This document shows, piece after piece, positions 44,407 to 52,875 of a stretch of DNA of 64,000 nucleotides. This DNA comes from Synoicihabitans lomoniglobus. Lineage in GTDB: Bacteria > Verrucomicrobiota > Verrucomicrobiia > Opitutales > Opitutaceae. Every line of letters begins with the position of its first letter. Position 1 is the stretch's first letter. Below the pieces are notes generated by a model. That model searched no databases. It was not told the origin of the DNA and worked only from the letters and a program-made list of their open reading frames with translations. The DNA is taken from assembly GCF_029023725.1 (NCBI RefSeq), contig NZ_CP119075.1:4273501-4337500 (forward strand). Reading direction: 5' to 3'. Both the position numbers and the translations under genes were made by a program.

Positions 44407-45899
44407 GCTTCGTCCTCCTCGGCGACCGGTTCCACGATCAAACCAAAACTCTGTTGCTCCCGGACCACCACCGTCGCCCCGGCGTCGACCGATCCGACTT
44501 CCACGTGAGCTTCATACCAACGACCGTCGATTTCCACCTGGCCACTGGGATACATGTCCGTCACCGCCACCCCGGTTTTACCCACCAGGGAACCTGCGCC
44601 GGGATCGCCCGCCCCGGGCGGATTGATGGTCGTAAACGAGGAACGATCACCGCTCGCCGCCGTGGCCAAAATCATCTTATCCCAGAACCAACCGCGCGGC
44701 AAAAATCGGAGCACGACTATCGCGCCGACCATCGCCACACCGAGCCCCATCATCAGACTCATCAGGGGCTGCACAAACACATCACCCGAAAGCGTAAGGG
44801 GTTCGTTGGGCCACAGGTCGGCCATCGACCACACCAGTGAGCCCAGCATCAAAATGACGCCACTGAGTGCGAACACGATCGTGCCCGGAAAAAACAGGAT
44901 CTCCGCAAACAACAGCGCGACGCCGATCACAAAAAAGAGCATCGGCTCGTGTCCCGACAAACCCGCGACATTGTGGCCGAAAAACACGATCAACAGCAAC
45001 AGCCCGCCGCCGATGCCGAAGATGCCAAAGCCCGGGGTCTTGAACTCGATGAAAAGCCCCAACAACCCCAGTCCCATCAGAATCGGTGCGAAACCATTGA
45101 GCACGGCGGCAAAGTCCTCCGACCACGTCGTCTCGAGCGTCAGCGTTTCAAAACCGCCTTCACCAAACCGCTCGATCAACAACGCCTCGATCGAGTCACT
45201 GATGCCCGCCGCCAACAACGGTTGCGCCGGGTCGCCGTAGGTGGCGGAGGCCTCCGTGGCCGTGAGCGACAACAACTCGCCCTTGGCCTTCAAAACCTCA
45301 TCGCCGATCTTCAACTCGTAGTCGGAGTCGATCATGGCCGAAATCACCTGCCCCCGATAGGGATGTCCTTCGGAGATCGCCCGGATCCGGGCCTTCAGAT
45401 AGCTGACGATTTTCATCCGCATCGTCTCGTCGATTTCGCCGCCACTCGACATCACCGGAGCCGCCGCCCCGATCACCCCGTCGGGCGCGAAGTAGATGTC
45501 GTCAGTCATCGCTGAAATGAACGAACCCGCTGAAATCGCCTCCTTGTTCACATAGGTGGCGGTCTCGCCCTTGAATTTGCTCAATGCTTCGAGGATCTCG
45601 AACGTTGTGCCCAGGCTTCCGCCCGGCGTTTCCATATCGAGCACCACCAGATCGGCCTCCATCTCGATCGCGGTCTTCAACCCCCGTCGGATGACATATA
45701 AAATCGGCTTAGCGATCTCATCGCGCACCGGAATCACGACAACTTTGGCCGGCGACTGCCCCGGCGGGGCTTCGACTACGGTCGGTGGCGCAATTTCCTC
45801 CGCGGGAACCGTGGTGTCTTGCGCTGACACCGCCTTCCCTCCGCCGATCAACAGAACGCCAAGGGCCAGGAAATGAGAAACGATACGTGGGGTGGGCAT
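44403..45899 (-). CDS. Long NfeD protein with ClpP-like serine protease domain
   Basis: A 498-residue protein. The signal peptide covers residues 1-25 (ending GKAVSAQDT). A ClpP-like (NfeD1b) protease domain follows (about 50-260): LVVLDMETPGGSLGTTFEIL, and the catalytic serine in NKEAISAGSFISAMTDDIYF, then ADGVIGAAAPV-like residues. Membrane helices span about 285-420, and a C-terminal NfeD OB domain follows (VGKTGVAVTDMYPSGQVEID). Such membrane proteases cleave stomatin/flotillin-type partners. First gene of the nfeD-nfeD-floA-hypothetical operon. Confidence 0.93.
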   Translation of the reverse strand: MPTPRIVSHFLALGVLLIGGGKAVSAQDTTVPAEEIAPPTVVEAPPGQSPAKVVVIPVRDEIAKPILYVIRRGLKTAIEMEADLVVLDMETPGGSLGTTFEILEALSKFKGETATYVNKEAISAGSFISAMTDDIYFAPDGVIGAAAPVMSSGGEIDETMRMKIVSYLKARIRAISEGHPYRGQVISAMIDSDYELKIGDEVLKAKGELLSLTATEASATYGDPAQPLLAAGISDSIEALLIERFGEGGFETLTLETTWSEDFAAVLNGFAPILMGLGLLGLFIEFKTPGFGIFGIGGGLLLLIVFFGHNVAGLSGHEPMLFFVIGVALLFAEILFFPGTIVFALSGVILMLGSLVWSMADLWPNEPLTLSGDVFVQPLMSLMMGLGVAMVGAIVVLRFLPRGWFWDKMILATAASGDRSSFTTINPPGAGDPGAGSLVGKTGVAVTDMYPSGQVEIDGRWYEAHVEVGSVDAGATVVVREQQSFGLIVEPVAEEDEA

Positions 45900-46036
45900 C
45901 AACAAGTCAGCCAAACTGAGGGCATCGATCTCCTACCGCAAGCACCCGCGCACGCTTCGGCCTTACAAAACCCCGCGATGTTTCCACGAATACTTTTGCG
46001 CGCACCGGGCACTCGTCCCACCAAAGCTCTGCAGTC

Positions 46037-46960
46037 ATGGAAACCATCCCGTATCTCGGACACTCCATTCGCCGCTGGCAGATCGGCGATTCCACCTTCC
46101 TCGCCTGGCCCGAAGCCGGTGCCCGTCTCATGCGCTGGCAGACCACCCGTCCGAACGGTTCGACTCGCGACGTGCTGCATTGGCCCGAGTTGGCAGACCT
46201 CTCCACCCCCGTCGCCAAGGTGCGGGGCGGCAACCCGATTCTGTTCCCCTTCAACGCCCGCGTGTTCGAGGGTGGCGAGATCCACTTTTGGCGCGACGCC
46301 ACCGGCACCCGGCGCGCCATGCCCATGCACGGTTTTGCGCGACAAGGGACGTTCCAACTCACGTCCATCGACGAAACCGGCTTCACCGCCCGACTCGCCC
46401 CGACGGCGGACGATCAGGCGTGCTACCCGTTCGACTACACGTTCACCGTCACCTATCGCTTCGAAGCCGAACGCTGCGTCTGCACGCTCACGCTCCAAAA
46501 CCACGGCGAAGTCGCGATCCCCTGGAGCGCTGGCCATCATTTCTATTTCGCCGCGCCCTGGACGGCAGATCAGACCCGCGACGACTACGTCATCCAGTTG
46601 CCGCGGGCCGCCTCCGCCAAGCAAACCGCCACGGGCGATATCGTGCCCGGACCCCACCTCCCCCGCCGGTGCCCACTGTCTCATCCCGATCTGGTCGATA
46701 CGATTCACGTGGGCATGGCCGAAAACCATTTGCGCTTTGGTCCGGCCGACGGGTCCGAATTCGTGGCCCTGACCAACGGATCCTCCACCGTGCCTCACCC
46801 CGAAGCCTGTTTCGTCACGTGGACCGCCGACCCCGACGCCCCTTACTACTGCGTCGAACCCTGGATGGGCCCGCCCAACGCCCCCGGTCATGGCCGCGGC
46901 CTGCATCACGTCACTCCCGGCCAAACGGAAAACTTCACCGTCACGGTGGCGATTGGCTGA
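46037..46960 (+). CDS. Aldose 1-epimerase/hexose-phosphate mutarotase family protein
   Basis: A 307-residue galactose-mutarotase-like beta-sandwich protein. Visible elements are LAWPEAGARLMRWQTTRPNG, VRGGNPILFPFNARV, MPMHGFARQGTFQL with a conserved histidine, AGHHFYFAAPW and the glutamate in YCVEPWMGPPNAPG. These correspond to the catalytic histidines and glutamate of the family, which interconvert sugar anomers. Whether free or phosphorylated hexose is used cannot be told. Divergent from the nfeD operon. Confidence 0.9.
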   Translation: METIPYLGHSIRRWQIGDSTFLAWPEAGARLMRWQTTRPNGSTRDVLHWPELADLSTPVAKVRGGNPILFPFNARVFEGGEIHFWRDATGTRRAMPMHGFARQGTFQLTSIDETGFTARLAPTADDQACYPFDYTFTVTYRFEAERCVCTLTLQNHGEVAIPWSAGHHFYFAAPWTADQTRDDYVIQLPRAASAKQTATGDIVPGPHLPRRCPLSHPDLVDTIHVGMAENHLRFGPADGSEFVALTNGSSTVPHPEACFVTWTADPDAPYYCVEPWMGPPNAPGHGRGLHHVTPGQTENFTVTVAIG

Positions 46961-46978
46961 GCTTCGATTTCTTTCTTT

Positions 46979-47049
46979 TACAGAAGACCGCAAAGGAAAC
47001 AAAGAATACCGTTCGGTCATAGCCTTCGTTCGCTTCGTTTCCTTCTGTA
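46979..47049. repeat. Imperfect inverted repeat before tatA
   Basis: TACAGAAG (46979-46986) is complementary to CTTCTGTA (47042-47049), and nearby GGAAAC (46995-47000) to GTTTCC (47037-47042), giving a roughly 70-bp imperfect palindrome of purine-rich against pyrimidine-rich arms. It fills most of the 107-bp gap between the epimerase and tatA genes and may be a dispersed intergenic repeat or a hairpin terminator. Confidence 0.4.
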
Positions 47050-47067
47050 GAACCTCCTATTTCCTTC

Positions 47068-47457
47068 GTGTCCTCCTTAATTGACCCAACGCTAGCCTTC
47101 TTCGACGGTGTCGGCGGCATGGAAATGATGATGATTTTCGTGCTGTCGCTGATGCTCTTCGGCGGCAAAAAGCTGCCCGAACTCGCCCGCGGCTTCGGCA
47201 AGGCCATGCGCGAATTCAAACGCGCCGCGTCCGGCGTGGAAGATGAGATCCGCCGCGCCATGGACGTCGACGCCCCGGCGTCGCCACCGCGTCCGCGCCA
47301 ACCGGTTTCGCCTCCCCGTTCCCGCCCCCAGCCCATCACCGATCCGTCCGTGACGCCAACGCCGCCACCGACCACCTCGCCGCCCCCCGCCAAAACGTCC
47401 TCCGACGATTCCGCCCCGCTCCCGGAAGACACGCCGGACGACGACAAGAAGGACTGA
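47068..47457 (+). CDS. tatA: Twin-arginine translocase TatA/E-type subunit
   Basis: A 129-residue protein. A short N-terminal membrane helix (about residues 18-34, MEMMMIFVLSLMLFGGKKLP) is followed by the amphipathic helix ELARGFGKAMREFKRAASGV and a long proline-rich tail. The FGGKKLPEL hinge is the TatA/B signature. The TatA group is favoured because the hinge has FG. The start is GTG at 47068; an internal ATG at 47119 would remove the residues before the helix. The smr-like gene starts 1 bp after its stop. Confidence 0.9.
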   Translation: MSSLIDPTLAFFDGVGGMEMMMIFVLSLMLFGGKKLPELARGFGKAMREFKRAASGVEDEIRRAMDVDAPASPPRPRQPVSPPRSRPQPITDPSVTPTPPPTTSPPPAKTSSDDSAPLPEDTPDDDKKD

Positions 47458-47458
47458 C

Positions 47459-47809
47459 ATGGACGAGGAACCACCGGTTGAGTTTCCCATCACCGGCGAG
47501 CTCGACCTGCACACCTTCCGCCCATCCGATCTCGGCGAACTCATCCCGGCATACCTGGAGGCCTGCCAAGCGAAGGGATTGACGAACGTCCGCATCATCC
47601 ACGGCAAAGGCACCGGCACCCTGCGCACCACGGTGCACACTCTGCTCGACCGCCACCCCGACCTCGTCATGAGCTACCGTCTCGGCAACGAAACCTCCGG
47701 CGGCTGGGGCGCCACCATCGCGACGCTGAACCCGACGTCCGCATCAAACAGCCCCCCCGTAGGGGCCGTCCCTTGCGACGACCGCAAACGCCGCCCAGCC
47801 CAAGCGTAG
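47459..47809 (+). CDS. Smr-domain protein
   Basis: A 116-residue protein consisting of a single Smr (MutS2 C-terminal) domain. ITGELDLHTFRPSDLGELIP carries the LDLH motif, and IIHGKGTGTLRTTVHTLLDR carries the HGKGxGxLR motif; these are the two hallmarks of Smr nucleases acting on DNA or RNA. The last 25 residues (after ATIATLNP) are unrelated low-complexity sequence. It immediately follows tatA. Confidence 0.92.
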   Translation: MDEEPPVEFPITGELDLHTFRPSDLGELIPAYLEACQAKGLTNVRIIHGKGTGTLRTTVHTLLDRHPDLVMSYRLGNETSGGWGATIATLNPTSASNSPPVGAVPCDDRKRRPAQA

Positions 47810-48246
47810 GCCGCGAGCTCGCTCGCGCTCACCCCGTCGTGCCGTGCCTCCCCGTCAAAGGTTCACGCCCCAAAAGAAACCAGGGCAAAGAGCGCCCGCC
47901 CCCGCTGAACCTCTTTATCGGACTGGGAACGCCGAGCTCCAGCTCGGCCACCACGCATCGACGAAAGCTCCAACTCGACGCGACTCCCCCATGCCAGCCT
48001 CCTTTTATTTTGATCACCGGTTGGCCTCCCCTGCCGTATCCATCCTTCTGATGCGTCGCAATGAAACTGGAAAATTTTTGACTGCCCCGAAACCGCCGTC
48101 CGGCGCTTTCGTCTTTGGTATCAGTTGTCCGATTCATCGCGACGGCCGAGCCGAGGCGCATCGAAATTTCTCGATTTCTGCAACTTCGTGGGCAGCCCGC
48201 GGGTGATGAGGACGTGAACCACAACAACGAAAAGAACTCGCCCATC
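47810..48246. other. Intergenic region with palindromes, no gene seen
   Basis: This 437-bp stretch has no convincing coding sequence on either strand. It contains the palindrome GCGAGCTCGC near 47815 and a perfect 8-bp inverted repeat GCCGAGCT-CC-AGCTCGGC (47931-47948), followed by a degenerate relative (CGAAAGCTCCAACTCG near 47960). These resemble the REP-like palindromes at 42117-42285. The last 100 bp probably hold the promoter of the small secreted protein gene, although no clear -35/-10 pair stands out. Confidence 0.5.
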
Positions 48247-48450
48247 ATGAAGACCTCCGTGTCCCTGCTCATCGCCGCCCTCATCGCGCCTTTCGCCCTC
48301 GCCTTGGGTGCCAGCGCCGCCGCCGTTTCGATCACCGCCACCGGTGTCGCCTTGTCCTCGATCGCCCTCAGCGACTACGGCAAGACCACCTGCACCTACG
48401 CGACCGAGACCAAGGTCAAGCGCACCGAACGTCACCCGCTCGCCGCTTGA
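48247..48450 (+). CDS. Small secreted protein
   Basis: A 67-residue protein starting MKTSVSLLIAALIAPFALAL. It has a signal peptide to about residue 25, followed by a hydrophobic stretch (VSITATGVALSSIALSDYG) and a basic tail with TKVKRTERHPLAA. Not assigned to any family. A strong terminator follows 33 bp after the stop, so it is an independent small transcription unit. The second hydrophobic stretch could instead keep it in the membrane. Confidence 0.65.
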   Translation: MKTSVSLLIAALIAPFALALGASAAAVSITATGVALSSIALSDYGKTTCTYATETKVKRTERHPLAA

Positions 48451-48482
48451 ACCATGGTCGCCCCTATCTCCCCCACCTAAGC

Positions 48483-48512
48483 ACCCGCGTCCTTTCCGAC
48501 GCGGGTTTTTTT
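48483..48512 (+). terminator. Rho-independent terminator of the small secreted protein gene
   Basis: A perfect 9-bp stem, ACCCGCGTC (48483-48491) with GACGCGGGT (48498-48506), a 6-base loop and seven T residues (48506-48512). Confidence 0.92.
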
Positions 48513-48599
48513 GCGCCCACTTCGCCGTCCCGCCAAGTTTCTCCCGCGAACATTTCCGCCCTGCCAATACGTCGACGACATATTCCATCTGGCCAGGAT

Positions 48600-48611
48600 A
48601 CCTGTGCAGGT
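48600..48611. promoter_or_regulatory. Operator-like dyad upstream of the YefM antitoxin
   Basis: ACCTG-TG-CAGGT lies 12 bp upstream of the antitoxin ATG. YefM-YoeB complexes repress their own promoter through short palindromes with a TGTACA-like core, and this site has a related TGTGCA core. Confidence 0.35.
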
Positions 48612-48623
48612 TAATTTGCGAAC

Positions 48624-48896
48624 ATGACAAGGACGTCCTACACCGAAGCACGAGAAAAGTTGGCCTCATTCTGGGATGAAACCATTTCCAGTCGAGAGCC
48701 CATGGTGATGGATCGCCGGGGTCATGAATCCGTCGTAATGATGCCTTTGGACGAATGGCGAAGTATGGAAGCAACCGCTCACTTGCTTCGATCTCCCGCA
48801 AATGCCCAGCGGCTACTCGGCGCATTGCAACGGTTGGAGTCCGGGCAGGGTAAAGCGATGACGCCGCCTGAACTGACGTCGCTGGCTGAGAAATGA
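48624..48896 (+). CDS. yefM: YefM/Phd-family antitoxin
   Basis: A 90-residue antitoxin. The N-terminal Phd/YefM DNA-binding fold reads TSYTEAREKLASFWDETISS, then EPMVMDRRGHESVVMMPLDE and WRSMEATAHLLRSPANAQRL, which is the linker to the toxin-binding tail (LLGALQRLESGQGKAMTPPE). It neutralises a YoeB-type mRNA interferase and represses the operon. The frame is intact, with the stop TGA overlapping an ATG of the toxin region (ATGA). Confidence 0.93.
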   Translation: MTRTSYTEAREKLASFWDETISSREPMVMDRRGHESVVMMPLDEWRSMEATAHLLRSPANAQRLLGALQRLESGQGKAMTPPELTSLAEK

Positions 48897-49164
48897 GCGA
48901 TGGCATCCGGCAGCTGATTTTGACCGCGATTTCCTCGACGACCTCACTCCCTGGGTCAGCACAGACCGGAGGGTTGCATTAAAAATCCTCGAATTAGTCG
49001 AATCCATTAGACGGGACCCGTTCAAGGATTTGGGAAAACCAGAACCGCTGCGCCACCTCGGCGCAGGAGCTTGGTCCCGTAGAATTACTCAAGAGCACCG
49101 CTTGGTCTACGTGGTAAAAAAAGACCGCCTACTTTTCGCCCAAGCCCGTTACCACTATTCTTGA
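48893..49164 (+). pseudogene. yoeB: YoeB-family toxin with frameshift at the start
   Basis: From 48901 to the TGA at 49162-49164 the frame encodes an almost complete YoeB-like mRNA interferase: WHPAADFDRDFLDDL, then LGKPEPLRHLGAGAWSRRIT, QEHRLVYVV and RYHYS. The E. coli YoeB residues Glu46, Arg59, Arg65, His83 and Tyr84 all have counterparts. However, the expected start ATG (48893, coupled to the antitoxin stop) is in another frame; one base appears to be missing after ATGAGCGA. The ATG frame stops after 30 codons at 48983-48985. No ATG, GTG or TTG lies in the toxin frame upstream, back to an in-frame stop at 48874. It is a recently broken gene, a sequencing error, or a gene using an unusual start such as CTG 48886. 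Confidence 0.75.
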
Positions 49165-49198
49165 ATAGCCCGATCTTCGCACCGATTTCTCCGGGACC

Positions 49199-51361
49199 TC
49201 ACTCCAGCTCATTCCACAGAAACGTGAACCCGAGCGCGTTCATGCGGGCGCGTTGCTCGTTGTTGGCCGCGCCTCCGTGACCGCCTTCGATGTTTTCGTA
49301 GTAGAGCACGTCGTGACCTTGCTCGCGCATCAACGCCGCCATCTTGCGGGCATGGCCGGGATGAACCCGATCATCGCGCGTCGAAGTCGTGAAAAGGGTG
49401 CGCGGGTAATCCCCGTCCGGGTTCACATTCTGGTAAGGCGAGTAGGCTTTGATATACGCCCACTCGTCTGGTTGATCGGGATCACCGTATTCACCCATCC
49501 ATGACGCTCCGGCGAGCAGCAGGTGATAGCGTTGCATGTCGAGCAATGGCACTTGGCAAAGCACGGCCCCAAACAGATCCGGCCGCTGCGTGAGCATCAC
49601 GCCCATGAGGAGGCCGCCATTGGATCCTCCTTGAATGCCGAGGTGCTCTCGCGTGGTCACGCCGCGCTCGATCAGGTGCTCGGCAATCGCGGCAAAATCA
49701 TCAAAAGCGCGTTGGCGATTTTCTTTCAATGCCGCCCGGTGCCAGCGGGGACCAAACTCTCCGCCCCCGCGAATATTGGCCAACACATAAACGCCCCCGC
49801 GCTCGAGCCAGGCCGCGCCCACCGAACCACTGTAAAACGGCGACATCGACACTTCAAAACCACCGTAGCCGTAGAGCAGCGTCGGATTGGTGCCGTCGAG
49901 CTTCAGCCCGGCGCGGCCAATTTGAAAATACGGCACCTTGGTGCCATCCGCCGAGGTCGCTTCGTGCTGTTCGACCGTGATGCCGTTAGCATCGTAATAA
50001 GCGGGCAGGGACTTAAGCCGCGTCTGGTCTTCCGACCCGACCGTGCCGTGAAAAAGGCTGGTTGGCGTCACGAAGTCCTCTGACGTCATGAAGTAGTCGT
50101 CGCTGTTTTCGCTGTCGACCGCTCCGAGTTCTACTTTGCCAAACTCCGGTGCCGGCAACGCCCGGCTGCGCCAGGCCCCATCGGTCCACTGCATCGCGTA
50201 AGCGCGGCTGCTCACGTTATCGAGCACGGTGATGAGCAGATAGTTCTTCGTCGAGTCGACCGAGTCCAGCGAGGTGCGCTCGGTCGGCGCAAACACCACC
50301 GTCATATCGCGATCACCAGCAAGAAAATCGCTCATCTTGGCCGCAAGCAAAGAACCCGCCGCAAAGGTCTGATCGCCCACCGTCCACGGCTCGCGCAATT
50401 GAAACGTAAACCAGTCATCAAACACGCCGACGACCACGTCGTCGGGTTTGTCGATCATCACCCATTCGCCGTCGACCAGCATGAATAATTGGTTGGTGAA
50501 AAAGGTCATCACCCGGCGCAAAAAGTCGTGGTGTCGGCCGTGATCCACCGTGTGATAGCCCCATACGCCAAGGTCTTTCGCCGGAGTCTCGCGGATCAAT
50601 TCGGCTTCGCTCAATGGCGTGCCCCGCCGCCACCGCTTGGTCATCCGTGGATAACCCGATTCGCTCATGGAGCCCGGACCAAAATCCGTGCCCACATACA
50701 TCGTGTCGCGATCAATCCACGACACCGAATTGCGCGCTTCCGGCAAAACGAATCCGTCCGCCACAAACGTTTTGGTGGTCAGGTCGAACTCGCGCTTTTC
50801 GGTCGCATCCGCGCCGCCCCGCGAAAGAGAGATCATGCACCGGTCTTCATCCGGGCGCAGCACGGTCGCACCTTTCCACACCCAGCTCTCGCCTTCGGCT
50901 GCGCCCAAGGCATCGAGGTCGAGCACCACTTCCCACGCGGGATCGACTTGGCGATATTGTTCCATCGACGTGCGCCGCCAGATACCGCGCGGGTGCGCGG
51001 CATCCCGCCAAAAGTTATAATACGCGTCGCCGATCTTGGAGATACCGGGAATGCGATCCTTGGAATCATAAATCGACAGCAACCGCGCTTCCACCTCCGC
51101 GTAGCCCTCCCGTGCCTGCAGCTCGCCCAAACTCACCGCGTTGCGCTCCCGCGCCCATGCCAGCGAGCGCTCGCTCTCCACCTCCTCCAGCCAGAGGTAA
51201 GGGTCGGCATCGGACTCCGCCGGAGCCGCATTAAGATTCATCGAAACAGTCATAAGCAAAAGCGCGCCCACGCGCCCGGCCGACCACGAACGAGCAGACC
51301 CGCGAGGGCCAAAAAGATTAAGCGATGAAGTCAGGATCATGGTGGGGAAAGTCGAATCCAT
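49199..51361 (-). CDS. Prolyl oligopeptidase family serine peptidase (S9A)
   Basis: A 720-residue exported peptidase. The signal peptide is near residues 27-47 (GRVGALLLMTVSMNLNAAPA). The N-terminal beta-propeller domain (about 50-460) opens with DPYLWLEEVESERSLAWARE. The alpha/beta-hydrolase domain has the nucleophile in IQGGSNGGLLMGVML (serine near residue 582), aspartate in TSTRDDRVHPGHARK and histidine in ENIEGGHGGAANN. It cuts short peptides after proline or similar residues in the periplasm. The start could also be ATG 51340. No partner gene is evident. Confidence 0.95.
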   Translation of the reverse strand: MDSTFPTMILTSSLNLFGPRGSARSWSAGRVGALLLMTVSMNLNAAPAESDADPYLWLEEVESERSLAWARERNAVSLGELQAREGYAEVEARLLSIYDSKDRIPGISKIGDAYYNFWRDAAHPRGIWRRTSMEQYRQVDPAWEVVLDLDALGAAEGESWVWKGATVLRPDEDRCMISLSRGGADATEKREFDLTTKTFVADGFVLPEARNSVSWIDRDTMYVGTDFGPGSMSESGYPRMTKRWRRGTPLSEAELIRETPAKDLGVWGYHTVDHGRHHDFLRRVMTFFTNQLFMLVDGEWVMIDKPDDVVVGVFDDWFTFQLREPWTVGDQTFAAGSLLAAKMSDFLAGDRDMTVVFAPTERTSLDSVDSTKNYLLITVLDNVSSRAYAMQWTDGAWRSRALPAPEFGKVELGAVDSENSDDYFMTSEDFVTPTSLFHGTVGSEDQTRLKSLPAYYDANGITVEQHEATSADGTKVPYFQIGRAGLKLDGTNPTLLYGYGGFEVSMSPFYSGSVGAAWLERGGVYVLANIRGGGEFGPRWHRAALKENRQRAFDDFAAIAEHLIERGVTTREHLGIQGGSNGGLLMGVMLTQRPDLFGAVLCQVPLLDMQRYHLLLAGASWMGEYGDPDQPDEWAYIKAYSPYQNVNPDGDYPRTLFTTSTRDDRVHPGHARKMAALMREQGHDVLYYENIEGGHGGAANNEQRARMNALGFTFLWNELE

Positions 51362-51454
51362 CTACGCGTGAACCCACCGCCAAGGCCAGCCCATTGGCGA
51401 CATGGCGCACATTGATCTCAGCTCCGATCGATCCGGCGGGAGAGAACGTTCGTT

Positions 51455-52822
51455 TCAGCGCCGCCCATACGCCCGCGTCTCCGCCACCACCACGCCCGAC
51501 AGGGCGATGAGCGCAATCAGGTTGGGCAACGCCATCAAAGCATTGAGCACATCGGCGATGTTCCAGATCAGGCGCAGTCCCCCCACGGCCCCGACCATGA
51601 TCGCCAAGATCCAAAGCCCCCGATAAAACGGGATCGCCCGCCGCCCGAACAAATACTCGCAGCAGCGCTCGCCATAATAGGACCACCCAATCACCGTGGA
51701 GTAAGCAAAGGTGATCACCGCGATGCCGACGACGATGCCGCCACTCTGTCCGGGCAATCCATGGCTGAAGGCCGCCTGAGTCATGGCCGCGGCCGCCGCG
51801 CCGCCCCCGGTCCACACCCCCGTGACCACCAGCGCCAGACCGGTGAGCGAGCACACGACGATGCTGTCAATAAACGTTCCCATCATGGAAATGAGTCCTT
51901 GCTCAGCGGGCTGATCGGTCTGCGCCGCCGCCGCCGCAATCGAAGCGCTGCCCAATCCCGACTCGTTGGAAAACACTCCGCGCGCCACACCCATGCGCAT
52001 CGCGAGGATCATGGAGGAACCGGCAAACCCTCCGGCCGCAGCGGACCCGTTGAACCCATCACGGATGATCAGGGACAACGCCGCCGGAATTTCGCCTGCA
52101 AACCGCAGGATGATGTAGAGGCAACCGATCACATAAAAAATCGCCATGAACGGCACCAACACGGCCGCCGTGCGGGCGATCGATTTGATGCCGCCCAGAA
52201 TCACCAGAGCGGTCAGCCCCGCCAGCCCGAACCCCGTCACCCAGTTCGTGGTGCTGACCGCAGCCCCTTCCGCACCCACCAGCGCGACAATGTTACCGGC
52301 GACCGCATTGGCTTGCACCATGTTGCCGATGCCAAATGCGGCGACCGCGCCGAAGACCGCGAACGCCACCGCGAGCGGCTTCCATTTCGCGCCCATGCCC
52401 CGCTCAATGTAATACATCGGGCCGCCGTTCATGCGGCCCTGCGAATCGATGATACGATATTTCACCGCCAGCAGCGCCTCGGAATACTTCGTGGCCATGC
52501 CGAGGAAGGCGATCACCCACATCCAGAACAACGCCCCGGGACCGCCGATGGATACGGCGGTGGCCACGCCCACAATGTTGCCCGTGCCGATGGTCGCGGC
52601 GAGCGCCGTCATCAAGGCTTGAAACGGTGAAATGTCGCCCTGCCGCGCATTCGCCCGACCTTTGCGGCCGAACGCAAATCGCAATCCCGTGCCCAGCCGC
52701 AGCAATTGGATGACCCGCAGCCGCACGGTGAGAAAAACCCCGGTGAGCACAATCAGCGCGAGCATGGGCGGCCCCCACACGATGTTGCTGACGTTGGAGA
52801 TGAGGTCGTTGAAAGCAGTCAT
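51455..52822 (-). CDS. Sodium:alanine symporter (AGCS family)
   Basis: A 455-residue transporter with about 10-11 membrane helices. AGCS signatures are FQALMTALAATIGTGNIVGVATAVSIGGPGALFWMW, AFLGMATKYSEALLAVKYR and GVFSNESGLGSASIAAAAAQ. It imports alanine or glycine with sodium ions. It sits between the peptidase and the PEP-CTERM gene; coupling of peptide breakdown and amino-acid uptake with the peptidase is plausible. Confidence 0.95.
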   Translation of the reverse strand: MTAFNDLISNVSNIVWGPPMLALIVLTGVFLTVRLRVIQLLRLGTGLRFAFGRKGRANARQGDISPFQALMTALAATIGTGNIVGVATAVSIGGPGALFWMWVIAFLGMATKYSEALLAVKYRIIDSQGRMNGGPMYYIERGMGAKWKPLAVAFAVFGAVAAFGIGNMVQANAVAGNIVALVGAEGAAVSTTNWVTGFGLAGLTALVILGGIKSIARTAAVLVPFMAIFYVIGCLYIILRFAGEIPAALSLIIRDGFNGSAAAGGFAGSSMILAMRMGVARGVFSNESGLGSASIAAAAAQTDQPAEQGLISMMGTFIDSIVVCSLTGLALVVTGVWTGGGAAAAAMTQAAFSHGLPGQSGGIVVGIAVITFAYSTVIGWSYYGERCCEYLFGRRAIPFYRGLWILAIMVGAVGGLRLIWNIADVLNALMALPNLIALIALSGVVVAETRAYGRR

Positions 52823-52875
52823 GGGCGTGGGATCGATGAGTAACGGTCAGGCCAATACAAGGAGTGGGGTCGTTT

